Shown: one piece after another, positions 1 to 7,900 of the stretch
How the letters are laid out: the number at the start of each line of letters is the position of its first letter
Numbering within the stretch: the stretch's first letter is position 1
Assembly: GCA_964555685.1 (NCBI GenBank)
Contig: CAZKTO010000020.1
Coordinates: forward strand, 1 to 42,439
DNA from: CAZKTO01 sp964555685
GTDB lineage: Bacteria; Chloroflexota; Dehalococcoidia; SHYB01
Reading direction: 5' to 3'
Length of the DNA: 42,439 bases
The notes under the pieces: generated by a model
The model's input: the letters and a program-made list of their open reading frames with translations, nothing else
Database searches by the model: none
Told to the model about the DNA's origin: nothing
Program-made: the position numbers and the translations under genes

Positions 1-132
1 GACCAGCTTTGGCGTCACCGTGGACGGAGAGTAATCGCTTTCCCGGCAACGTTGCCCAGACAGGGTAGATTCAAGATCATGTGGTCGCTGTTGGCCGGCG
101 GCACCAATGCAGCCTTGGGCCGAGGGGATGAA

Positions 133-531
133 ATGCCAGACGGGGAGCACATCCGTGTCATGGTGGTTGAAGACGGGCCGGTCTTTCAGGAGCTGCTCAT
201 ATTGACGCTGTCTCTTGAGCCGTATTTCGAGCTTGCATACATTGCCGACTCAGGCGAGGAGGCGCTGGAAGAGTTCGCCAAAGTCTCTCCTGATTTGGTC
301 CTGATGGATTTTCGTTTGCCTGGGATAGACGGGCTTGAGACGGCAAAGCGGATGAAGGCTCAGCGGCCAGCCGTCAAGGTCGCCATCGTTACGGCTTACG
401 CCGAGGAGGTACTGAACCGTGCCGCCAAGGATGCCGGTGTGTTAGACGTGATCCCCAAGGCCAGCTTCAGCCTGGAGCGGGTGCGCCAGCTGTTGGGGCT
501 GCCTTCGCCAGAGCCGCATATTCAAGGATGA
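133..531 (+). CDS. Stand-alone response-regulator receiver domain protein
   Basis: A 132-residue CheY-like receiver with no output domain. The acidic pair before the phosphorylation site (VVEDGP), the phospho-acceptor Asp in LMDFRLPG, the switch Thr in IVTAYAEE and the conserved Lys in VIPKASF are all visible, so it should accept phosphate from a histidine kinase. No kinase is encoded in the window. I chose ATG 133, preceded by GAGGGGATGA, over an upstream TTG at 52 because the receiver fold begins right after it. It could be a diffusible signalling domain or the surviving half of a larger regulator, since the DNA immediately downstream is rearranged insertion-sequence debris. Family assignment is secure; the partner is unknown. 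Confidence 0.88.
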   Translation: MPDGEHIRVMVVEDGPVFQELLILTLSLEPYFELAYIADSGEEALEEFAKVSPDLVLMDFRLPGIDGLETAKRMKAQRPAVKVAIVTAYAEEVLNRAAKDAGVLDVIPKASFSLERVRQLLGLPSPEPHIQG

Positions 532-570
532 GGCGGCCACTCTATCCTGTCTTTGCGTCACCTGTATTTC

Positions 571-828
571 CGTAGGAATGATGCGGCTCTCTGGGTCGGT
601 CGTATTCGCCTTCGCCTCCTCCGGAGGGTCGGGCTCTACCACCCTGGGCTTCCTGCCTCGCTTCTTCTTGCCCGTGGCCTCTTCTTCAGCCTGCCGCTGC
701 GCAAGGTGTTCCTGGGCAACCCTGGCGGCCGCTTCAGCTTCCCGCTCCAGCCGTTCCTTGGCCTCCTGTAGCCGCTCCGTCCGCCTCCCGAGCCCTTCCG
801 GCAGCTCGTCCCCTCGCCGGTCGTCGTC
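571..828 (-). pseudogene. IS1182-family transposase fragment
   Basis: The minus strand encodes a stretch reading DRRGDELPEGLGRR, a charged coiled segment rich in E, A, K and R, then NTTDPESRI. The last motif is the conserved entry to the DDE catalytic core in IS1182-type transposases. Both the N-terminal domain and most of the catalytic core are missing, so this is an internal scrap. The same DRRGDELPEGLGRR motif recurs in the larger remnant at 10559-11214, which suggests two related copies decayed independently. The 5' edge abuts a glycine dehydrogenase relic on the other strand. Confidence 0.75.
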
Positions 829-951
829 CTGCGCGACGGTCGGTACGAGCTGGCCACGCCCGAGCGCTCCATCGGCCGCATCGCCGCCTTCCACGGGAAC
901 TTCGGCGTCCTCGTGCGGGCGTACGCCTACATCCGCCTTAAGGCCGATTAG
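829..951 (+). pseudogene. Glycine dehydrogenase (P-protein) subunit 2 internal fragment
   Basis: Forty codons read LRDGRYELATPERSIGRIAA followed by HGNFGVLVRAYAYIR, then a short non-homologous tail LKAD and a TAG stop. SIGR...GNFGVLVRAYAYIR is a hallmark of the C-terminal half of the two-subunit glycine cleavage P-protein (GcvPB). Only this strip is present: no PLP lysine region, no start codon and no true C-terminus. It begins where the opposite-strand IS1182 fragment ends, so the gene was probably cut by insertion and deletion. It cannot be functional. I am fairly sure of the family from the motif. Confidence 0.68.
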
Positions 952-1363
952 CCACCTGTTTGCCCAAAATGCGAACAGCTCCAAATTGCTGGGATGCAGA
1001 GGAGCCTCCCGTGGAAGGATTCAGGAACCCCATCTTGGTCAACCCCGCTTGGTAATTGAAAGGGCTACTCGCGGTACCCAAGAGAAGGCCTCCGTCGCTA
1101 CTCTGAGGGGTGAACAATACGAAGTACGTTCCTGCCGGTAGGGTTAAGTCGATAGCGACCTTCTCGCAAGAAACGACAAGAGGGTCATTATCATGGGACA
1201 AGACAAACGAGGCGAGAACGTTCGACGCGTCGGGGACTCCGTTTGTGGATGGGCGGATTTGGACAGTGAATGGAAGGGTTGCGGGGCACTGAGGCTTGCC
1301 CGCAACAATAGAGCCGCAATTGTTGACGAACCCTCCGATGGAGCAGGCCGCGTCGCGGCTCCA
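938..1363 (-). pseudogene. Broken exported beta-rich protein, C-terminal part
   Basis: An open minus-strand frame begins directly after a TGA at 1364-1366 with no plausible start at its head and ends at TAA 938. It reads like an exported surface protein: GFVNNCGSIVAG, PFTVQIRPSTNG, LTLPAGTYFVLFTPQSS, MGFLNPSTGGSSAS. This style is typical of PEP-CTERM or choice-of-anchor type beta-sandwich domains. An ORF with a signal peptide lies upstream on the same strand (1870-1595) in another frame, so the two may be the ends of one gene broken by frameshifts around 1370-1595. The 3' end overlaps the gcvPB relic on the other strand. No specific function can be given. Confidence 0.45.
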
Positions 1364-1594
1364 TCAAGCCTCAGCTTCGGCCGGGGGGCGTGGAGCCGCA
1401 CAGTGGCGGACGCGATAAACTCTGCCGTGGAGCGCCGAACTGCACGGGTATCCAACGAGCGGCGCGATGCTTCAACTGGGTGTCGTGACCAGAGCCCAGC
1501 TCGCGCTCTTCCCCGGCGTTCAGTTTGGCTTAGCCGACGAGATCAAGCGCAGCTTGGAGCCACGCGTGTTCTTGTCCACTGTCCTCGATTGCCC

Positions 1595-1870
1595 TTACGG
1601 ACAGTCGGGATCAACGAGGTCGGTTGCCGGGTTCGATGCCGTTACATTACAGACTGCATTGTGAGTCCCAGGCACTAGAGCGTGATCGATGACCTGGTTC
1701 ACCGCCGTGCTTAGTCCGCCATTTGCCGCGGGAAAGGGGGGCTCCTCGGCAAAGGCGGGTGAAGCAGTGGCCAACGCCAGCACACCCGTGACCGTGAACA
1801 ACGCCACTATCCTGCTGACGCGTCTCTGCATGTTGCTCCCTGCCTTCCTGACTTTGCTCCGTTCGTTCAT
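1595..1870 (-). CDS. Small exported protein, probably truncated
   Basis: The product has a clear Sec signal peptide: MQRRVSRIVALF, a hydrophobic stretch ending LALATASPAFA, then mature EEPPFPAANGG. The mature part (about 47 residues) is short and Cys-containing (HNAVCNVTASNP...VDPDCP). Two starts are possible: ATG 1870 behind AGAGGA, or ATG 1831 behind GGGAG; I took the longer. The protein stops abruptly and downstream frames resume a secreted-protein pattern, so this may be the N-terminal piece of the broken gene at 938-1363. Export is confident; function is unknown. Confidence 0.5.
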   Translation of the reverse strand: MNERSKVRKAGSNMQRRVSRIVALFTVTGVLALATASPAFAEEPPFPAANGGLSTAVNQVIDHALVPGTHNAVCNVTASNPATDLVDPDCP

Positions 1871-2185
1871 GAGGTCCTCTAGTAGTACCTGGTACCGGGG
1901 GTCAAGCCAGTCCATCCAGCTCACCTAGCGCTGGGACCGGGCTGAAGTTACTACCGGCAACCATGGTTTGTCAACGTTGCAGGCGCCCGGATCGCGGTGT
2001 CCCGCCTCGAGACTGACTCCCATTACTGCTGGGGTGGCGACTCGATCCGACCAAAACACGATGAAACCGTAGTGTTCGCTCATTTCCGCAAGCCACCTGA
2101 ATCCTTCGCTGAAGGATGGCCGTCTAGCTTGGTCTGCTCCACGACGACGTTCAACGTTCCCTCGCGGCGTGGGTCAGGTCGTAAA

Positions 2186-3319
2186 ATGGTCGCTACCGTG
2201 GCAACTATCAAATTCGGGGCCAGCCTCTCGCTTTCGGGGCGGTACGCTCGCCAGGGCCGCCAAGCTCTGGCAGGCCTCCTCGCCTGGGCTAGAACCATCA
2301 ACGCAGCCGGGGGCGTTCGGCTCGGGGCAAAACACCGGCCCTCGCCCGTGGAGGTGATCTACTACAACGACAGCAGCTCAACGGGTGGCGTGCGGGCCAA
2401 CGTCGAGAGACTGATTGCGGTGGACCAAGCCAGTGTCCTGATCGGGCCCTATGGGAGCGATCTGACCCGAGCTGCGGCCTCGGTGGCACACCTCCACGGG
2501 AGAGCCCTTTGGAACCACGGGGGCGCAGCGGACGACATCCACCATCGCGGCCGGCGGATCATTGGCGTCCTGACGCCGGCGAGCCGCTACTTCCAGGGAC
2601 TCGTGGAGATGCTGGTAAAGAGTAACCGCACCATCCGAACGGCGGCCGTCCTGCACCGGGAGGCCAGCCGGTTCGGCCATTGGGCGGCCACCGGGCTCCA
2701 GCTAGCGGCAAAGAGAGCAAAGGTTGAGGTGACAGCGGTCCCATACCGGTCCCCACAGCGCGAGCTGCCCGACTTGGCGGTAACCCTGGGCCGCCTCCTG
2801 CCCGATGTCCTCGTCAGTGCTGGGGCTTTTGAGGACGAAGTGGCGATGGCAGAGGGAATCATCGCCAGTGGACTCAGGCCCAAGGCGTTTGCCCTGGTGG
2901 CAGCGGCCCTGCAAGATTTCAGAGACGCCTTGAGGGAAAATGCCGAAGGGCTCCTGGGCCCAAGCCAATGGGAACCGACCCTTGGACATCATGTGGACTT
3001 CGGGCCGACGGCCACCAAGGTGGTGGAAGCCGTTGGGCAGCAGGGGCTTTCGCCCGACTACCCTGCAGGCCAGGCATATGCAGCATGCCTCATCGCCCAG
3101 CGCTGCCTGGAAGTGGCCGGCGGCCCTGAAGACGATGCTGTATGGCAGGCAGCCTGCAGCTTCGACTTGAGGATCTTCTTCGGGCGGTTCAGGATCGATC
3201 CCTCGACAGGCCTCCAGCTCGGCCATGAGATGGTGTGGGTCCAGTGGCAAGGCGACCGGAAGGTCGTCATTTGGCCGGATGAGGTGGCACAGGGCAGGCT
3301 GGTTTACCCCAGGCCCTAG
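2186..3319 (+). CDS. LivK-type (periplasmic-binding-fold I) substrate-binding protein
   Basis: The product is a type I periplasmic-binding-protein fold. It starts IKFGASLSLSGRYARQGRQA, has the hinge region VEVIYYNDSSSTG, then LIGPYGSDLT, and ends with the typical WQGDRKVVIWPDEVAQG strand. Relatives bind branched-chain amino acids, amides or short hydrophobic acids for ABC import. I use ATG 2186 because the fold begins at residue 6; the reading frame is open back to 1997 but shows no domain there. Oddly, neither start gives a signal peptide or lipobox, so the protein may stay cytoplasmic or be exported by another route. It heads a same-strand run with a second binding protein and two M24 proteins, and no permease or ATPase gene is nearby. 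Confidence 0.82.
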   Translation: MVATVATIKFGASLSLSGRYARQGRQALAGLLAWARTINAAGGVRLGAKHRPSPVEVIYYNDSSSTGGVRANVERLIAVDQASVLIGPYGSDLTRAAASVAHLHGRALWNHGGAADDIHHRGRRIIGVLTPASRYFQGLVEMLVKSNRTIRTAAVLHREASRFGHWAATGLQLAAKRAKVEVTAVPYRSPQRELPDLAVTLGRLLPDVLVSAGAFEDEVAMAEGIIASGLRPKAFALVAAALQDFRDALRENAEGLLGPSQWEPTLGHHVDFGPTATKVVEAVGQQGLSPDYPAGQAYAACLIAQRCLEVAGGPEDDAVWQAACSFDLRIFFGRFRIDPSTGLQLGHEMVWVQWQGDRKVVIWPDEVAQGRLVYPRP

Positions 3320-3431
3320 GCCAGGTCGCCCGGAAAGGGCCAAAAAATCGCCCTGCCAAGGGCGCCGGGCCCGGCCAGAAGAAGACCTGAGCTGGGTGGC
3401 CCGACAAACAAAGGAACGATATTACTGTGAG

Positions 3432-3460
3432 TTGACACACCTTTTGACCAGTGCTAGGCT
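3432..3460 (+). promoter_or_regulatory. Sigma70-type promoter upstream of the dipeptide-binding lipoprotein
   Basis: A perfect -35 TTGACA (3432-3437) and a -10-like TAGGCT (3455-3460) are separated by 17 bases. Transcription would begin near 3467, giving a leader of about 65 bases that ends in the strong Shine-Dalgarno AGGAGGGAG ahead of ATG 3531. It would drive the binding protein and probably the two M24 genes and the amidohydrolase. Confidence 0.6.
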
Positions 3461-3530
3461 GCTCTCGCCAATTGTTGGATGCTCAAATCAACGAGGCTAT
3501 CTGTTCCTAGCTCTAGGAGGGAGAATCGTT

Positions 3531-5243
3531 ATGGGCGTAAGGTTGAAAACCAAAGTGGCATTCATCGCCAGTTTCCTCCTCACAGGAGTGCTCATCGTCA
3601 GCGCCTGCGGCGGAGGCGGTGGCGAACCAACAGCGGCACCGACGGCAACCCGGGTCCCGGTGGCTCCAACGCCGACGCCACAGCCTACCGTGGCTGCCAC
3701 CCCAACCCCATCCGGCCCCCAACCTAAGATTGGGGGGATATTGAAAACGCGCCAGATCACGGAATGGGCGTCGTGGGACACCTGGGCCAATGCCGGCGGG
3801 CCAAGTTGTTACCTGAGTTGCTACGTCTGGAGCAATCTATTCCATCACGACTTGGATGACCACACCAAACTGACGCCCGACCTAGCCAAGAGCTGGCAAG
3901 TCTCCAGCAACGGACTGACCTACACCATCTCCATTCGTAATGACGTGAGCTGGCACGACGGCAAGCCTCTGACCGGCGAAGATGTGCTTTGGAACCTCAA
4001 GCGGGGCTGGCAGCCGCCGGAACCCACGGTTTCCTTCAACGTTCGCAAATTCCTGTCCGTTGAGTCTATGAGTCTGTCAGACCCATATACCGTCGTGATC
4101 AACCTGAAGCGGCCCAGCGCCTCCTTCCTCCCTGGCCTTGGGGTGCGATACATACTTATCTATCCGCCCCACATCCCCTCGTCGGCGTGGCGGGACAACC
4201 CCGTCGGTACGGGACCCTTTAGGTACAGGTCCTGGACAAGGGACGCATCCTTCGAAGGTCGGCGGAATACTTCCTACTACAAACGCGACGCCGCAGGGCG
4301 GCAACTCCCCTACCTTGACGGCATCGATACGTTCGTGATCCGAGATTCCACGCAGGCGTTGGCGGCGTTCCGGACCGGCAGGATCGACTGCGGCTGCGGC
4401 GCAGACCATGACTTCGCAACTATTAATGCGGACCTACTGAAGAGGGAGATACCTGGAGTCCACCAGTGGCTAGTGCTCGCGGACCAGTTCAACCTGGTCT
4501 TCAACTGGGAGAAGCCCCCGTTCACTGATCAGCGGGTGCGGGAAGCGTTCAGCGCGTTACTGGACCGGCAGGCGATTGTGGCGCTGCCACGAGGCGGCTA
4601 TGGCCGCTTCCCGCCCGGATATATGAAGCAGCCGGAGCTCGGCGGCCAGTGGGGTCTGCCCGAAGCCGAGCTCAAGACCTTCCCTGGTTTTCGTGACCGT
4701 AGTATAGACGTCTCCCATGCCCAGAGGCTGTTACGCGAGGCTGGAGTCGACCTCACGCAGCTCAGGTTGACCTTCGTCGCAGTCGATTCAGGGCCCGTGA
4801 CGCCGTATCACGAGGCAGCACATGTGTTGCTGGTTCAAGGGACTGGGGCCAACATCGTGTACCGAAAGGAGCCCTCGGTCCAATACACCCAGGCACTGGC
4901 CATCAAGAATTTTGACATCACCATGACGTCTGGCGGGACCAACTACGACGATCCCGACGACTATTTCCTGGATGCCGTTACGACCAACGGCGCCCGCAAT
5001 CCCCCGAAGTTCAATTACGGGGTCGACGACCTCGCCAGCCTCCAAGGCGAGACGTTGGACTTCGCCAAGCGGCGGGAGATCGTGTATACCATCCAACGGA
5101 AGCTCATCAAGGATGCCATCTTCATCCCGACGGTGTATCAAGTGAATGGTTTTGTAACACATCCGTATGTGCGGGGCTACGTACCCCCGCCGTTCTCCGG
5201 GGGAGCCCACTTCCGCTTGGAGCGGGTGTGGCTGGACAGGTAA
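3531..5243 (+). CDS. Family 5 peptide/opine ABC-transporter substrate-binding lipoprotein
   Basis: This 570-residue protein has a lipoprotein signal (GVLIVSAC, lipobox Cys near residue 25). A Pro/Thr/Ala linker follows, then the DppA/OppA-type solute-binding domain: LKTRQITEWASWDTWAN, LTPDLAKSWQVSSNGLTYT, WHDGKPLTGEDVLWNLKRGW, GTGPFRYRSW. Members capture peptides or similar compounds on the outer face of the membrane for an ABC importer. ATG 3531 follows AGGAGGGAGAATCGTT; the frame is open back to 3225 but carries no leader. Cognate permease and ATPase genes are absent here. Downstream M24 and amidohydrolase genes suggest the ligand is an amide or peptide-like compound. Confidence 0.9.
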   Translation: MGVRLKTKVAFIASFLLTGVLIVSACGGGGGEPTAAPTATRVPVAPTPTPQPTVAATPTPSGPQPKIGGILKTRQITEWASWDTWANAGGPSCYLSCYVWSNLFHHDLDDHTKLTPDLAKSWQVSSNGLTYTISIRNDVSWHDGKPLTGEDVLWNLKRGWQPPEPTVSFNVRKFLSVESMSLSDPYTVVINLKRPSASFLPGLGVRYILIYPPHIPSSAWRDNPVGTGPFRYRSWTRDASFEGRRNTSYYKRDAAGRQLPYLDGIDTFVIRDSTQALAAFRTGRIDCGCGADHDFATINADLLKREIPGVHQWLVLADQFNLVFNWEKPPFTDQRVREAFSALLDRQAIVALPRGGYGRFPPGYMKQPELGGQWGLPEAELKTFPGFRDRSIDVSHAQRLLREAGVDLTQLRLTFVAVDSGPVTPYHEAAHVLLVQGTGANIVYRKEPSVQYTQALAIKNFDITMTSGGTNYDDPDDYFLDAVTTNGARNPPKFNYGVDDLASLQGETLDFAKRREIVYTIQRKLIKDAIFIPTVYQVNGFVTHPYVRGYVPPPFSGGAHFRLERVWLDR

Positions 5244-5406
5244 GCGCCACCTTGTGCCGCGTGGGGCAGCTTCCGGTTGAGCAGGGGCTACGTTCAGACA
5301 CTTGCCGTGTCGGGTTCTGGTTCGGGCCTTCAAGGAGAGGCGCTTGACCATTTAGACTGTCGAAGATTTCTGAGGTCACTGAGTTGTTCCAAGACAGGAA
5401 CCAGAC

Positions 5407-6645
5407 ATGAGCAGCGCACGGCTTTCGTCACCGCCTCGCCCAAACGGGATTGATCTCGCCCGCATGCGGCAGGCGCGGCATCAGCGGCTTGTCTCTACAA
5501 TGGACGCGAACGACGTCGACGTTCTCCTCCTTACCGGCAGTGTCAATGTGAACTATGCCACCGGTGTGCAGTCGCTCATGTGTGATGGTGGGCGGGAAAG
5601 CATGCACCCCACAGTTGCGGCTGTCCCGCGGGACGGCACGACACCGCACGTGTTTACTCCCTACCCCGAGGCGGTCCCAGCCGGTTTCCCTAGGGATCAC
5701 GTCCATCCTCATTGCTCCCTGGAGTTCGAAGAGGGTGTCCGGGGCATGGTCGACATTCTCCGGTCAATCCCGGGGCTTTCGCTGAAAGGGAAGGTAGGCA
5801 TCGACGACCATACCGCGTCGATGTGGTTTCTTCTTCCGGAATTGATGTCCGAATCGAAGCTGGTGGATGCGCAGAAGGTCATAGCGGCCGCCCGGCTTAT
5901 CAAGACCCCGGACGAGATCGAGTGTCTCAAGAAAGCCCAATACCTGAACGACCTGGCCCTGTACGACGTGCTGGCCGCGCTGCGTCCCGGCGTTCGAGAG
6001 ACCGACCTGACGGCGATCTTCTTCCGCCGCTGCCAGGAATTGGGGGTGACGGCAAACCCCATCGATCCGCATTGGTGCCAGAGCCATCCCCACCTGGCGG
6101 ACGGCCCCCGCATGCTGCTGGGCGATGTCCCCTTCCCGCTGCCGTTCACCACCAACCGGGTGCTGCGGGAAGGAGACATGCTGCTCCTCGATACAGCCGT
6201 GGACTATCTGGGCTACCACTCGGACTCCGGGCGTACATGGATCACCACCCTCACCGGCCGCACCAAGAGCCCGCTGACAGACCTGTACAAGGTCTGGAGC
6301 GAGGTGGCCCTGGCGGTCCGCGACCAGTGCCGTCCCGGCAGGAGCGGCGCCGACCTCACCCGCGCGGCGCGAAAAGCCGCTCGAGGCCGCCCCAAACCCT
6401 GGACGGGCCACCTGTATCTTGTCCACGGCATCGGCATGGCCAGCGCGGAAACACCCATTCTGGGGACGGACCGCGGCGACCGGTACGACGAAAGCGTTGA
6501 GCTCCAGGAGGGCATGATCTTGGTCCTCGAACCCTGCATCTTCCAAGACGGGGTGGGTGCGTACCGACACGAGGATACGGTCGTGGTTACACGTGGAGAG
6601 CCAGAGCTGGTGAGCAGCTTCCCCTACACACCCTGGGAGGCATAG
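5407..6645 (+). CDS. M24-family metallopeptidase (Xaa-Pro peptidase/creatinase-like)
   Basis: The 412-residue protein has the two-domain layout of Xaa-Pro peptidases and creatinases. The N-terminal creatinase-like domain contains DVDVLLLTGSVNVNYATG; the 'pita-bread' catalytic domain begins near residue 165. All five expected metal ligands are visible: D262 and D273 (LDTAVDYLGYHSDSGRT), H340 (LVHGIG), E375 (LVLEPC) and E389 (YRHED). It should therefore bind two divalent metals and hydrolyse an amide or imide bond. It ends one base before the GTG of the next M24 gene, so the two are co-translated. The substrate is not evident; a cyclic amide, creatine-like compound or proline-containing peptide is possible. 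Confidence 0.88.
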   Translation: MSSARLSSPPRPNGIDLARMRQARHQRLVSTMDANDVDVLLLTGSVNVNYATGVQSLMCDGGRESMHPTVAAVPRDGTTPHVFTPYPEAVPAGFPRDHVHPHCSLEFEEGVRGMVDILRSIPGLSLKGKVGIDDHTASMWFLLPELMSESKLVDAQKVIAAARLIKTPDEIECLKKAQYLNDLALYDVLAALRPGVRETDLTAIFFRRCQELGVTANPIDPHWCQSHPHLADGPRMLLGDVPFPLPFTTNRVLREGDMLLLDTAVDYLGYHSDSGRTWITTLTGRTKSPLTDLYKVWSEVALAVRDQCRPGRSGADLTRAARKAARGRPKPWTGHLYLVHGIGMASAETPILGTDRGDRYDESVELQEGMILVLEPCIFQDGVGAYRHEDTVVVTRGEPELVSSFPYTPWEA

Positions 6646-6646
6646 G

Positions 6647-7834
6647 GTGATCGATTATGGCACCCAGGCGCTGGAAACGGGCGAAGGGATCAACTTCGCC
6701 CGGATACGCCAGGATCGTTTCCTGCGTGTCTTACAGGTTATGGAGCGGCATGGCGTTGACGCCCTGCTGCTCTCCCGCGCGAACAACGCTCACTACGTCA
6801 CTGGCGCTCTGCATCTGTGGACTGCGGGCCGGAAGGGTTTTTCCCCAGTGGTCATCGTCATCCGCGAGCGCAGGGAAGCCTATATGACCGGCTGGTCCGC
6901 GGACTATGGCGTTCCCGATTCCATGCCGGCCGGTCACATCATCCCGGGCCGGTGGGACCCCAGCAACTTCATGAGCGCTCTCAAGCCCGTCCTGAGTCTG
7001 TTTGCCAAAGGCACGGTGGGCGTCGACGCCATGTCCGAACAGTGGTCCGCTTTTCTCAGCGGCGCATTCCCGCAGATGGCGCTGGCGAACGGCGAGACGC
7101 TCATGCGCGAGGCCCGCTGGACCAAGACGCCGGAGGAGATCGCCTGCATCAAGACTGCGGTGGGCATTGCGGAAGGGGCGCTTGCCGCTACGCTTCCCCT
7201 GGTGAAACCTGGGGTGCGCGAGAAAGAACTGCTGGGCGCCTTCGAGCACAGGGCCGCGGAGTTGGGCGCTCCGCTAGCCGTGGCCCAGGGCGGTTTCTGC
7301 GTGCAGCCTCGTCATCGGGACGGCTTCTTCAACACGGGGGCTGAGACTCCGCCGTTACGACAGATCGCCAGCGACCTTCAGCTCAGCGGCGGCGATTTGG
7401 TCACGCTCTGCGGCGGTGTCTCCTATGCCGGTTACGAGGCCGACATTGGGCGAACATGGCCCTGCGCTTATCCCTCTCCATTGAATGCACCCCAGCGCGA
7501 TCTGTCCAAACGATGGTTGGAGGCATACCAGTCCATGTCGGAAGAGTGCAGGCCCGGCAGGACTGCGGCGGACCTGCGCCGCGCCTTCGAACGAGTCGCC
7601 CCGTTGCCGCACGCGCCGGTGGCCCATGGCACGGGCCTGGGCTACGAGCCACCCATCGTTGGCTCTGGCACGAGCCGTGCCCTCGAGGAGCGCTGGACGC
7701 TCGAGCCTGGCATGGTGCTGGTCCTTCAGCCCTATGTTTGGAAGGAGGGCGTAGGGGGATTCTGGGCTAAGGAAACGGTCTGCATTACGACGGATGGTCA
7801 CCGCCAGCTCACCAGCTTTCTCCATCCCATCTAG
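6647..7834 (+). CDS. M24-family protein with incomplete metal site (creatinase-like or pseudo-peptidase)
   Basis: A 395-residue paralogue of the preceding gene with the same two domains (DALLLSRANNAHYVTGA near the N-terminus). It keeps D266 (YEADIGRT), H327 (VAHGTG) and E376 (AKETV). The first metal Asp is replaced by C255 (LCGGVSYAGY) and the fourth ligand Glu by Q361 (LVLQPYV). A two-metal site is therefore unlikely. It could be a metal-free enzyme in the manner of creatinase, or a regulatory partner of the intact paralogue. GTG 6647 follows GGGAGGCATAGG, overlapping the end of the upstream gene, so stoichiometric co-expression is likely. Confidence 0.85.
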   Translation: MIDYGTQALETGEGINFARIRQDRFLRVLQVMERHGVDALLLSRANNAHYVTGALHLWTAGRKGFSPVVIVIRERREAYMTGWSADYGVPDSMPAGHIIPGRWDPSNFMSALKPVLSLFAKGTVGVDAMSEQWSAFLSGAFPQMALANGETLMREARWTKTPEEIACIKTAVGIAEGALAATLPLVKPGVREKELLGAFEHRAAELGAPLAVAQGGFCVQPRHRDGFFNTGAETPPLRQIASDLQLSGGDLVTLCGGVSYAGYEADIGRTWPCAYPSPLNAPQRDLSKRWLEAYQSMSEECRPGRTAADLRRAFERVAPLPHAPVAHGTGLGYEPPIVGSGTSRALEERWTLEPGMVLVLQPYVWKEGVGGFWAKETVCITTDGHRQLTSFLHPI

Positions 7835-7900
7835 AGGTGCGCGCCATCTCGCACGCGCCGACGCCGCGGCGCAAAGGCATCACGTGCAGGGAGACGAGGA

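Noticed and set aside
1364..1366. TGA before the secreted-protein fragment as a second selenocysteine codon
   Set aside because: No redox motif around it, and the frame upstream lacks secreted-protein character.
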